Source: CBDCUW01 sp965222745
Lineage (GTDB): Bacteria > Planctomycetota > Planctomycetia > Pirellulales > Pirellulaceae
Assembly: GCA_965222745.1 (NCBI GenBank)
Contig: CBDCUW010000005.1
Location: 2,418,001-2,482,000 of the forward strand
Length of the DNA stretch: 64,000 nucleotides
Direction: 5' to 3'
Shown: one piece after another, positions 16,252 to 24,250 of the stretch
How positions within the stretch are numbered: position 1 is the first letter of the stretch
How the letters are laid out: each line of letters opens with the position of its first letter
The notes under the pieces: model-generated
Databases searched by the model: none
What the model was told of the DNA's origin: nothing
What the model saw: only the letters and a program-made list of their open reading frames with translations
Translations under genes and position numbers: made by a program

Positions 16252-17523
16252 TCAATCGACCGGTTCGATCATGATTTCATCAAAATCTGCCTGCCCGGTG
16301 GCCCCAAACAAACCGACTCGAAGAATCGCCTCTCGCGTCGGTTTGGGGACCCGAATCAAACGGCTGGGCGAGCGCCAGGAGCGCGTGCCGCGAAACGGCC
16401 CCAACCAAAACGTGCCGAGATCTTGCCGCTGCCCGTCATAGAGACTGATCGCAATCATCGGCATCGCTTCGGGATTGGGTCCCTTGCGAATGTCGGCGAC
16501 GCGAACCCTGCCGCGAAGCCGAATCATCGAAACTTCTCGCCCGTCGATCGCAATCCCTTGCAACAGATGCGAATTCAGACCGGGCGTCTTATTCTGAAAT
16601 CGTACGTAGGCAGTTCCTTGGGGTGCCGGGCCGTTGGCTGAATCGGACACCATCCGCTTGACTTGACGCCCGTAGTACCAGCCTGGGACATAGTCGACCA
16701 GGTCCGCATTTTCATCACTGGCAGCTACCTCAAATTCTCCGTTGACCACTCGCGGGTTGCTGCCGTCGGGGTGCAGCCGGCGATTATCTTCCGCTTCCCC
16801 CGTCATGGGAACAAAAAGCGTGGGGCGCAGCGCTTCTCGCTGCAGCTTGCCGTCCTTCTTGGTCATCCGATAAAGCGTTTGCTGATACCGCTGGCCAACG
16901 GGAATGATCAACTGGCCTCCCTCGCGCAACTGTTCCACCAGCGGCTTGGGGACCGATTCGGGACTGCAGGTGACGATGATTTTGTCGAAGGGTGCCGCGT
17001 CGGGCCAACCGAGAAAGCCGTCACCGATTCGAGTCGAAACGTTCTCGTAGCCAAGCCGCTGGAGCGTTTCGGCGGCACGCTCACCAAGATCGACGACGAT
17101 TTCGATGGAATAGACATGCTTGACCAGCGGACTGAGCACCGCGGCTTGATAACCGCTGCCGGTACCGATCTCCAACACCTTGTCGGTCGGTTGTGGATCG
17201 AGTGCTTCGGTCATCGAAGCGACAATGAACGGACTGCTGATCGTCTGGGACTCGCCAATCGGCAGCGCCATGTCCAAGTAAGCTCGATCTCTCTGTTCGG
17301 GCGGCACAAACTCGTGTCGCAAGGTGTTGCGAATGGAATCGAGCACGCGCGGATCGGTAACGCCAGCGGTAGCGATCCGCTGACGAACCAACTGGTGACG
17401 AACCTCGGTGTAAGGATCGTCGGCGGCAGCAGTCGCTGGCAGGATCAGGCACGCCCCAACGATCGTCGCGATGGCCAGCGGGCAAAGCGCCAGCTTTTTC
17501 AGGCAGTCGAAAAAAGTATTCAT
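16252..17523 (-). CDS. pcm: Exported protein-L-isoaspartate O-methyltransferase with C-terminal beta-sandwich
   Basis: A 423-residue protein. Residues 1-34 are a signal peptide (hydrophobic 11-30, then ATAAA). Residues 36-240 form the PIMT domain that methylates L-isoaspartyl residues using SAM: HEFVPPEQRDRAYLD, the family hallmark LPIGESQTISSPFIVA, motif I VLEIGTGSGYQAAVL, and GQLIIPVG. A plain Pcm is about 210 aa; the extra 180 residues look like a jelly-roll or carbohydrate-binding module. The start overlaps the DUF72 stop by ATGA (17520-17523). A leader on a SAM-dependent enzyme is odd, because SAM is cytoplasmic; periplasmic Pcm forms are known in other bacteria, but SAM supply is unexplained. 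Confidence 0.88.
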   Translation of the reverse strand: MNTFFDCLKKLALCPLAIATIVGACLILPATAAADDPYTEVRHQLVRQRIATAGVTDPRVLDSIRNTLRHEFVPPEQRDRAYLDMALPIGESQTISSPFIVASMTEALDPQPTDKVLEIGTGSGYQAAVLSPLVKHVYSIEIVVDLGERAAETLQRLGYENVSTRIGDGFLGWPDAAPFDKIIVTCSPESVPKPLVEQLREGGQLIIPVGQRYQQTLYRMTKKDGKLQREALRPTLFVPMTGEAEDNRRLHPDGSNPRVVNGEFEVAASDENADLVDYVPGWYYGRQVKRMVSDSANGPAPQGTAYVRFQNKTPGLNSHLLQGIAIDGREVSMIRLRGRVRVADIRKGPNPEAMPMIAISLYDGQRQDLGTFWLGPFRGTRSWRSPSRLIRVPKPTREAILRVGLFGATGQADFDEIMIEPVD

Positions 17524-18431
17524 GCCGTCCTCTCAGGTCGATCCAACAATGATAGTTGACTGGCCGGCTTGGGAGGCCGGGGAACTGTCCAATCACCGGC
17601 CGGCAATTCGCTTGCCAACCGACGCGCGAACCGACGCGCAAACTTCGGCGCCCCCGCGTCATCGGGAGCATGCGTGAAAATGTACGGCCGCAAATCCTCC
17701 TCGACCCAACGGGCGACAATGAGTGCCCATTGATCCAAAAATCGGTCGGCCAATTCAGTTTGGTTGCGTCCCACGATTCGCAGCATCGGGTGTTTGCCGG
17801 TGACCGTCTGTCGAACCGGCGTTTGAGGTTTTCGCTGCTGGGCGTCGGCTTCGATCTGGTCATCGGGCGGAGCTTGAAACAGCGGACGACTGTCAAACAA
17901 TACCTTGTCAACGTGATGCCTGCGCAACATTTCGTTCACCCGGTGTTCGTTGTCACCCGAGTCGAACCAACCGGGATGGCGAAGTTCCACGGCCCACGCC
18001 CGATCGCGCGGCAACAGGTGCAAAAACCGGCTCAACACCCGCAGCCGGTCGGGCCCAAAACTGGGCGCCAGCTGCAGGAAGGTGACTCCCAACCGATCGG
18101 CCTGGGCCAACGGCTCGATCGCTTTCAAAAACGAGGCGGTCTGCTGGTCGGCATGGACCAATTCCAACTGGTGCGAAATCACACTCGGAAATTTCAAGCA
18201 AAAACGAAAACCGACCGCCGTCTGCTCTGCCCACCGCCGCGTCGTTTCCACACTCGGAATCGCGTAGAACGTGCTATTACCCTCCACCGCGTTGAACGTT
18301 CGGCTATACCAATGCAACCACTGCCGGCGGGGAGTCCGAGGGGGATAAACCTGATCGGCCCAATCACCGCAGGCCCAGACGGGACAACCAAGATGAATCG
18401 GCCAATTGGGCGTGGTGAGGCTCATTGTCAT
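17520..18431 (-). CDS. DUF72 domain protein (YecE-like)
   Basis: A 303-residue DUF72 protein with a predicted TIM-barrel fold of unknown activity. Typical pieces: LGCPVWACGDW near the N-terminus, YSRTFNAVEGNSTFYAIPS (conserved N-S/T-F-Y), FCLKFPSVISHQ, LGVTFLQLAPSF, and WAVELRHPGWF (the E-x-R-H-x-x-W-F signature). Start ATG 18431 overlaps the ppx/gppA stop by ATGA; upstream in-frame codons lie inside that gene and are excluded. Its own end overlaps pcm by ATGA, so ppx/gppA - DUF72 - pcm is a tightly coupled operon. Confidence 0.9.
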   Translation of the reverse strand: MTMSLTTPNWPIHLGCPVWACGDWADQVYPPRTPRRQWLHWYSRTFNAVEGNSTFYAIPSVETTRRWAEQTAVGFRFCLKFPSVISHQLELVHADQQTASFLKAIEPLAQADRLGVTFLQLAPSFGPDRLRVLSRFLHLLPRDRAWAVELRHPGWFDSGDNEHRVNEMLRRHHVDKVLFDSRPLFQAPPDDQIEADAQQRKPQTPVRQTVTGKHPMLRIVGRNQTELADRFLDQWALIVARWVEEDLRPYIFTHAPDDAGAPKFARRFARRLASELPAGDWTVPRPPKPASQLSLLDRPERTA

Positions 18432-20008
18432 CTGCCCGGTCGCAGCAACACCGGCAATCCAAAGACATCGCGGAACAACCCAGAATTTTCTCGCATCGAG
18501 ATCTGTTCCAGCGACACGTCGTCGACACCGGGAACATGGATGATCAGCCGCTTTCCTTCGCGAACACAATCGATTTCGCGAATCCGGCCGCTGCGAGTGT
18601 CATCCAGCGAAATCGCCAATCGCAAGATGGCGGCCAGTTTGGAGACGACCACGCGTTCTTCTTGAGGCAGGTTGCCATAGCTTTCGTGCGACGGCTGCGG
18701 GTAGGCGCGGCGGTGATAGCGGGCCACCAAACCGACATTCACCAGTTCACCCTTGGACAAACCAAACAGCTCGCTGTTGCGAATCAGGTAGAGCGCATGT
18801 TTGTGGTTGCTGCGAGTATTGACGATCATCCCGATCTCATGAAGCAGAGCCGCCACAAACAAGATCACTTCATGGCGGCTGTCCAGTCGATGGTCGTCCT
18901 GCAATTGGTCGAACAACTTGTGGGCAAGTTCGGCAACGTTTCGCGCATGCGTCTCATCAAAATCGAATTTGCGTCCCAGGGTGATCGCCGACCGCACAAT
19001 CTGATTGCGAAACTCCGCGGTCCAGCTTCCGCCCACCGCCATGTCGTGCAGCAGACCGTCTCGCAAATTGGTGTCGCAGACAAAAACGTGCGGCAATGCA
19101 AAATGCTGGGCCAGCATCGTGTAAGCCAGGATCGCCGGCGCCAGCGTTTCCGCTTCGATAAAACTTGCTCCGAACCGTTTGACGATCTCATCTTCGTCCA
19201 AACCGAGAACTTCATCGGTGAAACGGGCCAGGCGATCGGTCGGCAGCTCGGCCAGGGAACCTCCTTCCCAGTCGTCCAACAACCGGTGTGCGGCAAATCG
19301 CACGTCACCGCCAAGTGCCACCAGGTGGATCGGTGTGTCGCTGTCGACCGCTTCAGCGATCTGAACCAGGGTGCGGCGAATGTGACTTTCCATCATCGAT
19401 CGCCGACGCGTCCGGCTGGCCCGCGCCGCATCCAGCGTTTGCAACAACCGGAGCGACCCCAGCCGATAAGTCTGACTGTGCAGCACGTTGCCACCACGAA
19501 TGATCAGCATCTCGGTGCTGCCACCGCCCACTTCCACCACCACCGCTTTGCCATCGGCCAGTTCGCCGTGGGCTCGCAACTGAGGCGTGATCCCCATGTA
19601 AGTCACGCGGTTGACTTCTGCTTCGTCGATGGGCTCCACGTTGAACCCCGTGGCGACAAAGACGCGATCTGCAAAAGCCAATCGGTTCGAGGCCTCGCGG
19701 ACGGCCGAGGTTGCCACAACCCGCACGTCGGCCGGCGCGGTGATGCCGTACTCTCGCAACACCCGCAGGTACCGCTGCAAGACGCCGATCGCTTTTTCGA
19801 TGCTCTTTCGTGACAGTCGGCGTGTCTCAAACGCCTCCCTGCCCAGATCGACCGCCTGCACCAGCGTGTCCAACGTGCGGACCTCGCCGCCGGCATGAAT
19901 TTCCGCGATCGCCATGCGAATGCTCGTCGCACCGATATCGATCACCGCGACAACACGCGGTCCGGATGGATTGCTGGCGACTTTGGGATGAGTGAGAAGG
20001 TGCGACAT
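18428..20008 (-). CDS. Ppx/GppA family exopolyphosphatase / pppGpp phosphohydrolase
   Basis: A 526-residue protein. Residues 18-320 form the ASKHA-fold phosphatase: VVAVIDIGATSIRMAIAEI (phosphate 1), VVATSAVREASNR, VVVEVGGGSTEMLII (phosphate 2) and HLVALGGDVRF. The C-terminal 200 residues are an HD-like domain (ALLHEIGMIVNTRSNHKHALYLI). Family members hydrolyse inorganic polyphosphate or pppGpp; sequence alone does not separate the two. It is the first gene of the coupled operon with DUF72 and exported PIMT, linking a phosphate/stringent-response enzyme to protein repair. Length fits two-domain Ppx. Confidence 0.9.
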   Translation of the reverse strand: MSHLLTHPKVASNPSGPRVVAVIDIGATSIRMAIAEIHAGGEVRTLDTLVQAVDLGREAFETRRLSRKSIEKAIGVLQRYLRVLREYGITAPADVRVVATSAVREASNRLAFADRVFVATGFNVEPIDEAEVNRVTYMGITPQLRAHGELADGKAVVVEVGGGSTEMLIIRGGNVLHSQTYRLGSLRLLQTLDAARASRTRRRSMMESHIRRTLVQIAEAVDSDTPIHLVALGGDVRFAAHRLLDDWEGGSLAELPTDRLARFTDEVLGLDEDEIVKRFGASFIEAETLAPAILAYTMLAQHFALPHVFVCDTNLRDGLLHDMAVGGSWTAEFRNQIVRSAITLGRKFDFDETHARNVAELAHKLFDQLQDDHRLDSRHEVILFVAALLHEIGMIVNTRSNHKHALYLIRNSELFGLSKGELVNVGLVARYHRRAYPQPSHESYGNLPQEERVVVSKLAAILRLAISLDDTRSGRIREIDCVREGKRLIIHVPGVDDVSLEQISMRENSGLFRDVFGLPVLLRPGR

Positions 20009-20120
20009 GAATCACGAGGGATGAGTAATGGTTGGACCCGTTTCATGATACCAAGTCGCTCAGGCCGCCAACCCACCAGGCTGCATCCAACGAAGGCCGC
20101 GCTGCCTGAAGAACGGATCT

Positions 20121-21074
20121 TCAAGTTTCGCCGGCCTGCGTAATTTGCGTGTCCGTCATTCTTTTCCGCCAAAAAACGGCCAAGAGAGTACCGGTCAGCA
20201 TGCAGCCGAATGTGTAGGCGGCGGTCGGAATCGTTGCTGCGGTGTCTTTGTCGTACAACGACACCGCCAAAGCGGTCCCCAAACCCGCGTTTTGCATGCC
20301 GACTTCCAGCGTCAACGCCTTGCGAAATCGAATCGGCAAACCGCCAAGTCCCGCCACGAAATACCCTGCGGTGTAGCCGATCAAATTGATCGCCAACAGC
20401 GCCAACACGATCACTGCCGCCACATCCAACAGCCTTGTCCGGTTGGCCGCCACCACGCTGGCGATGATCCACAGCAACGCGATCGAAGCAATGACCGACG
20501 CATATTGGTCTGCCGACGTTTTGACGCGTCTTGAAACCCTAGCCAGGAAATATCCGACAATCGTCGGCAAGACCACGCACAAAAACAACGTCAGCGACGT
20601 CCACAGAAGTGGCTGGTCCGATTGCCGCGACGCGACCACCCACAACACACTAGGCACAGTGACCGGAGACAACAGCGTGGCAACCGCCGTCAAGCTGACC
20701 GAGTAAGCGACGCTGCCTCCGGCAGTATGGGTGAGCACGTTGGAGGCCATCGCGCCGGGAACACACCCCACCAAGATCACACCCGCCGCCAACTCCTCCG
20801 ACATCGGCACCACCTGAACGACCAACCAAGCCGCTGCCGGCATCACCAACAACTGAGTCGCCACACCAAGCGCCACCCACCAGGGACGTTTCCAAAGAGG
20901 TTGCAATTCCTCCGGCCGAACCAACATCCCCAGCGACAACATCGTCACCACGATCAACGACCAGAGCAGGGCAGGGGAGAGCCGAAAAGGATCGACACCC
21001 CATTGCTCGGCCGGCCAAAACAGCGCAGCCCCGGAACTCAAAACCAACCAGAAGAGGAGCGAATAAGTTTTCAA
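20121..21074 (-). CDS. Bile acid:sodium symporter family (BASS) transporter
   Basis: A 317-residue inner-membrane protein with about ten hydrophobic segments. The helix-crossover signature GCVPGAMASNVLTHTAGG (near residues 103-120) identifies the BASS family, secondary transporters that couple sodium to organic anions; in bacteria these include pantoate and other acids, not only bile salts. The start appears to be TTG (21074), with no obvious ribosome site. It lies between the ppx operon and the interrupted HAD gene, all on the minus strand. Substrate not predictable. Confidence 0.88.
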   Translation of the reverse strand: MKTYSLLFWLVLSSGAALFWPAEQWGVDPFRLSPALLWSLIVVTMLSLGMLVRPEELQPLWKRPWWVALGVATQLLVMPAAAWLVVQVVPMSEELAAGVILVGCVPGAMASNVLTHTAGGSVAYSVSLTAVATLLSPVTVPSVLWVVASRQSDQPLLWTSLTLFLCVVLPTIVGYFLARVSRRVKTSADQYASVIASIALLWIIASVVAANRTRLLDVAAVIVLALLAINLIGYTAGYFVAGLGGLPIRFRKALTLEVGMQNAGLGTALAVSLYDKDTAATIPTAAYTFGCMLTGTLLAVFWRKRMTDTQITQAGET

Positions 21075-21363
21075 CGAAGAAGCGTTCCGTTTTCAGTCAT
21101 CCCATGTCTGAACTACCAGGCAAACAGATCATACCTGCCCAGCGCCTGCTGGGCTTGCCGGCCGCCGATGCATTGCTGGGCTTTCCAACCTCGGCCTCGC
21201 GCCGCGGCGACGTTTTCCTGCCTGTCGTCCAGGAACAAGATCCGGTCGGCCGACACTTTAGCCGCCGCCTCGGCCGCCTCGTAGATCGCTGCGTCGGGTT
21301 TCATCGAACCGACACGGTAACTGAGGATGGTGGCATCAAATCGGCCGCACAGCACAGGGTAGG

Positions 21364-23030
21364 CCTGGGATGGTGAAAACTCGCTACGCGGCTGAAAAAA
21401 GTGTTTCGTTGGTCTTTGCCTGGGCGTATGCTCGGGTGCGACGGGATTGCGTCGAATTGGTTAGCCCCGAAGATCTTAACCAGGCTTTGACGTCTTTGTT
21501 TAAGACCTTCGTGAATCGCCCTCGGATCTTTGCCGCAGTGCACTCGTCAAACTGAGTCGCGAAGACCGCAAGCAAGCTCGTAAATGTTCCTCGACCGTGA
21601 TTTCCTTGTAACGCCTTGAATCCCCCAAATCCGGATTCGAGCACTTCGGTGCTGCTGGGCAAGATGATGTCGGTGCAATCGAGCTTCTCAAGTTGAGCTT
21701 CGTTGTGCTGATAGAATGAGACAATTTGATCGCTAAATTGAAACGCCAACTCGTCCCGGACTTCACAATTCGATAGACGTTCTCGCAGGCTTTCACTGGC
21801 TCCGGCGAATACGCCTCGTTCGCTTGCCATCGTTAATGTTTCGCCAATCAAGCGACGGTACTGACACCACAGTTGCAAGTCGGCCTCGAACTGACTGATC
21901 CAGCCCAACTTCTCGACGATGCGTTCATGATTCGAGCAGGTCGTCTGGGTCAATTGGTTCTCAATCATCTTCGCCCAGTCGATCAATCGTCCAAAATCCA
22001 TAAAACGGCCTTTCTCCTTCTTTCGAGGTGGCAAGAGATGCTCCAGTTCGGTCTGCTGAATCGCCGCAGTGGTCGTGCCCAGTTTGGCCGAAAACGCTTT
22101 CCATCGCTCGTCGCCACGAAGCAGTTTCTTCAGCAAATTGGCAACCTTGTGCTTGATGTCGTCGAGGTGGACTCCCGAAAAATCCTTGCTCTTTAGGCGG
22201 CGAACGCCTTCGTGCAACTCACACGCTCCGTCGCTGAGAACCGCCAGCGGTGTACCAAACTGCTCAGCGGTATCACTCAATTGTTTGGCCACTTCTTCTT
22301 TGTCGCGTGAGGACGTTGGTAAAACCGCAAGTGGCGTCATGTCTTGACGTCGCAGAGCGCGATCGTTTGGCAACTGGCTCCGGCGAATCCCCAGCACAAC
22401 GAGCACAAACATTTTTCCTAACTGAACGCTGTGGTCGATCATCCACACCCAGTCGTCTGCTCGGGACGCTTCTTTGAGGATCGCAACGCCATTGCGACAG
22501 ATCCAGTTTCGCACCGCATCTCTTGAGGGCACTTCGATTTGCAGGTGAAAGGTTTCGGCAAAGCACTCGATGACTTTGGGAACTGCTCGGACTCCAATCA
22601 GTAGGCTCAGTTGGCAGCAAAGACAGATCATTTCGGCACTGAATTGATGACCGGGCAAGTTTTTCCAATTTGGCAGGGAGTTGGCCGAGTGTGTGACCTG
22701 TCGGTCGAGACGCTGTTGAAGATTCTCAGTCAGATTTCGCAGCCGCGTCTGTTCCCGCTGAGCCTGCTTGAGTTGAAGGCGCGTCTCTTGAATCTCCTGT
22801 CGCAAACGCAATGCACGCGTTTTCCAGCGATTTCGAGAGAAGAACAACGACCGTGAGAGACATCGCCAAGGCGACTTGAAATGCTCGAGTGTTTTAGCGG
22901 ATGATACGTGCACTGTTGCGCTCCTTCGCTTCGTGGGTTTAGACACAAAACGAATACGCTGGGGCGTAACAGTTTTAAAACATCAATTCTCCGTAAATCC
23001 CCTAAACCCCGGCGGTTTCACCATCCCAGG
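21364..23030. mobile_element. Insertion sequence, 1667 bp, single transposase
   Basis: Ends are 15-bp perfect inverted repeats CCTGGGATGGTGAAA (21364-21378 and the complement of 23016-23030). The flanks carry GTAGG on both sides (21359-21363 and 23031-23035), the likely target duplication. Because the target also matched the IS ends (CAGG before, CCTG after), the visible direct repeat is 13 bp: 21355-21367 and 23027-23039. One transposase frame on the minus strand fills most of the element. Insertion interrupts a HAD phosphatase gene. Confidence 0.92.
21384..22946 (-). CDS. DDE-type transposase of the insertion sequence
   Basis: A 520-residue protein starting with GTG at 22946. Residues 1-30 are basic; 45-85 form a coiled coil (QLKQAQREQTRLRNLTENL); ICRNGVAILKEASR near 150 may be part of the DNA-binding region. 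Candidate catalytic acids follow the DDE order: Asp in WMIDHSVQLG (near 171), Asp in AVLSDGACELHEGV (near 240) and Glu in STEVLESGFGGFKAL (near 442). I cannot assign an IS family with certainty. The frame is intact and both IS ends are present, so the element may be mobile. Base composition appears somewhat less GC-rich than the flanks (not computed). Confidence 0.85.
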   Translation of the reverse strand: MSKPTKRRSATVHVSSAKTLEHFKSPWRCLSRSLFFSRNRWKTRALRLRQEIQETRLQLKQAQREQTRLRNLTENLQQRLDRQVTHSANSLPNWKNLPGHQFSAEMICLCCQLSLLIGVRAVPKVIECFAETFHLQIEVPSRDAVRNWICRNGVAILKEASRADDWVWMIDHSVQLGKMFVLVVLGIRRSQLPNDRALRRQDMTPLAVLPTSSRDKEEVAKQLSDTAEQFGTPLAVLSDGACELHEGVRRLKSKDFSGVHLDDIKHKVANLLKKLLRGDERWKAFSAKLGTTTAAIQQTELEHLLPPRKKEKGRFMDFGRLIDWAKMIENQLTQTTCSNHERIVEKLGWISQFEADLQLWCQYRRLIGETLTMASERGVFAGASESLRERLSNCEVRDELAFQFSDQIVSFYQHNEAQLEKLDCTDIILPSSTEVLESGFGGFKALQGNHGRGTFTSLLAVFATQFDECTAAKIRGRFTKVLNKDVKAWLRSSGLTNSTQSRRTRAYAQAKTNETLFSAA

Positions 23031-23449
23031 GTAGGCCTGCCGCTGAAGCCAATGCCAATGCGCGGAGCAGGTATTGGAGAGAATACCAATGCGCAGCTTC
23101 AGCCGGCGGACGTCTTGCAATGTCTCGTGCATCTGGTCGATGGGGGTGAACATCGCGCCGACAGCATCCAACAACTGATCGTTGGTGGGCTGGCGATCAC
23201 TTGAGCCAAAGTGACTTCGGATCGATGCAGCATACTCATCGTCGCTCACCTTTCCCCGCTCGAACTTGTCTTGGAGTCCGCTGTCATAGATCGCCGCTTT
23301 GGCCTGCGCCGCCGAGCCGCCGAAACAGGCGGCAACGTTCCGGCAGGCCAAATCGGGATCGAATTCGACCAGGACGTTCCCGAGGTCAAAGTAGACGAAC
23401 TCAATCCTTTCCGCCGTCTGCACGGTCACCTCCACAGACTACTTCGCCA

Positions 23450-24088
23450 CTACAGCTCACGAATGCGGATATTTCGATACCACGCTTCGGTCGGTTTGCC
23501 GCTGTGGATTTGCAGTCCGATAATCCCCTTTTGGGGAATGTTGTCATCGGGCTCGGTGTAGTCGACTGCCGGCTGGTCATTGACGAAAATCTGGATTCGC
23601 GATCCGCGACACACCAACCGCATTTTGTTCCAGCCGTCGGTCTTGATCATCTTTTTCGCAGCCTCCGGATCGGGCTCGACCAACATTTTCCGCCGCCGCG
23701 ATTCGTCATAAATGGCTCCCCAGACCGACCGATTCCAGGCGACGCCGATATCCATCTGATACCCGGACACCTCGGTGCTGTCGGGAACGCGTTTGGAACG
23801 GAACTGCACGCCGGCGTTCTGACCTTGGCCGACCAGCTTTGCCTCCAGTCGCAGCTCAAAATCCCCGTACTGCTTGGTCGTGCAAAGGAATTCGTTGTGA
23901 GGAATCTTTTTGTCCAACGATCCGGCCACGATCGCCTTGTTTTCGACGCGGAACCAATCTTTGTTTCCCTCCCATCCTTGGAGCGATTGGCCGTCGAAAA
24001 GGGCGACGGAGTTGTCTTGGAAATCGTCACCGCTGGAGACGGCGGCAAAGGCCAACAGGGCAAGGGGCACAAAAAATGATCGGTTCAT
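23450..24088 (-). CDS. Secreted DUF1080 protein (3-keto-disaccharide hydrolase domain)
   Basis: A 212-residue exported protein with signal peptide MNRSFFVPLALLAFAAVSSG. The rest is one DUF1080 beta-sandwich domain, expanded in planctomycetes and related to concanavalin-like glycoside-binding folds: VALFDGQSLQGWEG, VENKAIVAGS, the Y-G-D-F-E-L-R strand, GVQFRSKR, GWNKMRLVCRGSRIQIFVND and GIIGLQIHSG. Some members cleave 3-keto-glucosides; whether this one does is unknown. Start ATG 24088 has AAAGGA six bases upstream; ten further in-frame codons are discarded. It lies just upstream (minus-strand sense) of the interrupted HAD gene, 14 bp away, possibly co-transcribed before the IS arrived. Confidence 0.87.
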   Translation of the reverse strand: MNRSFFVPLALLAFAAVSSGDDFQDNSVALFDGQSLQGWEGNKDWFRVENKAIVAGSLDKKIPHNEFLCTTKQYGDFELRLEAKLVGQGQNAGVQFRSKRVPDSTEVSGYQMDIGVAWNRSVWGAIYDESRRRKMLVEPDPEAAKKMIKTDGWNKMRLVCRGSRIQIFVNDQPAVDYTEPDDNIPQKGIIGLQIHSGKPTEAWYRNIRIREL

Positions 24089-24250
24089 CGTGATCCTTTC
24101 TGGGAAAATGACGAACAATGCACGAACATGGCTCGGCCGAGAAACCTCGGTTTCGTCGGGGATACTCGAAATCTACTCGCACGATCATAATCGTTCCCAT
24201 CCGACTTCGCCTCCACACCTTCAACCTTCCCCTGCAGCAATCTTCCAGCG

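Larger units (their letters stand above)
21113..23435 (-). pseudogene. HAD-superfamily phosphatase (YihX-like) split by an insertion sequence
   Basis: The 5' part (23435 down to 23027) encodes the nucleophile motif VYFDLGNVLVEFD (Asp17) and the motif II strand ILSNT. The 3' part (21354 down to 21113) encodes SMKPDAAIY (motif III Lys) and ILFLDDRQEN (motif IV). Removing the IS plus one copy of the 13-bp repeat CAGGGTAGGCCTG restores one uninterrupted 216-residue frame reading ...RQAYP-VLCGRFD... The start is a GTG at 23435. No other frameshift or stop is seen, so the insertion is probably recent. Each piece alone lacks motifs needed for catalysis, so the gene is likely inactive. Confidence 0.88.

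Noticed and set aside
18425..19813. 462-codon plus-strand frame opposite ppx/gppA
   Set aside because: No recognisable motif; the minus-strand frame carries the phosphatase signatures.
22611..23204. Short plus-strand frames within and beside the IS as a second IS protein
   Set aside because: No domain, and they cross the IS end; only one transposase is supported.
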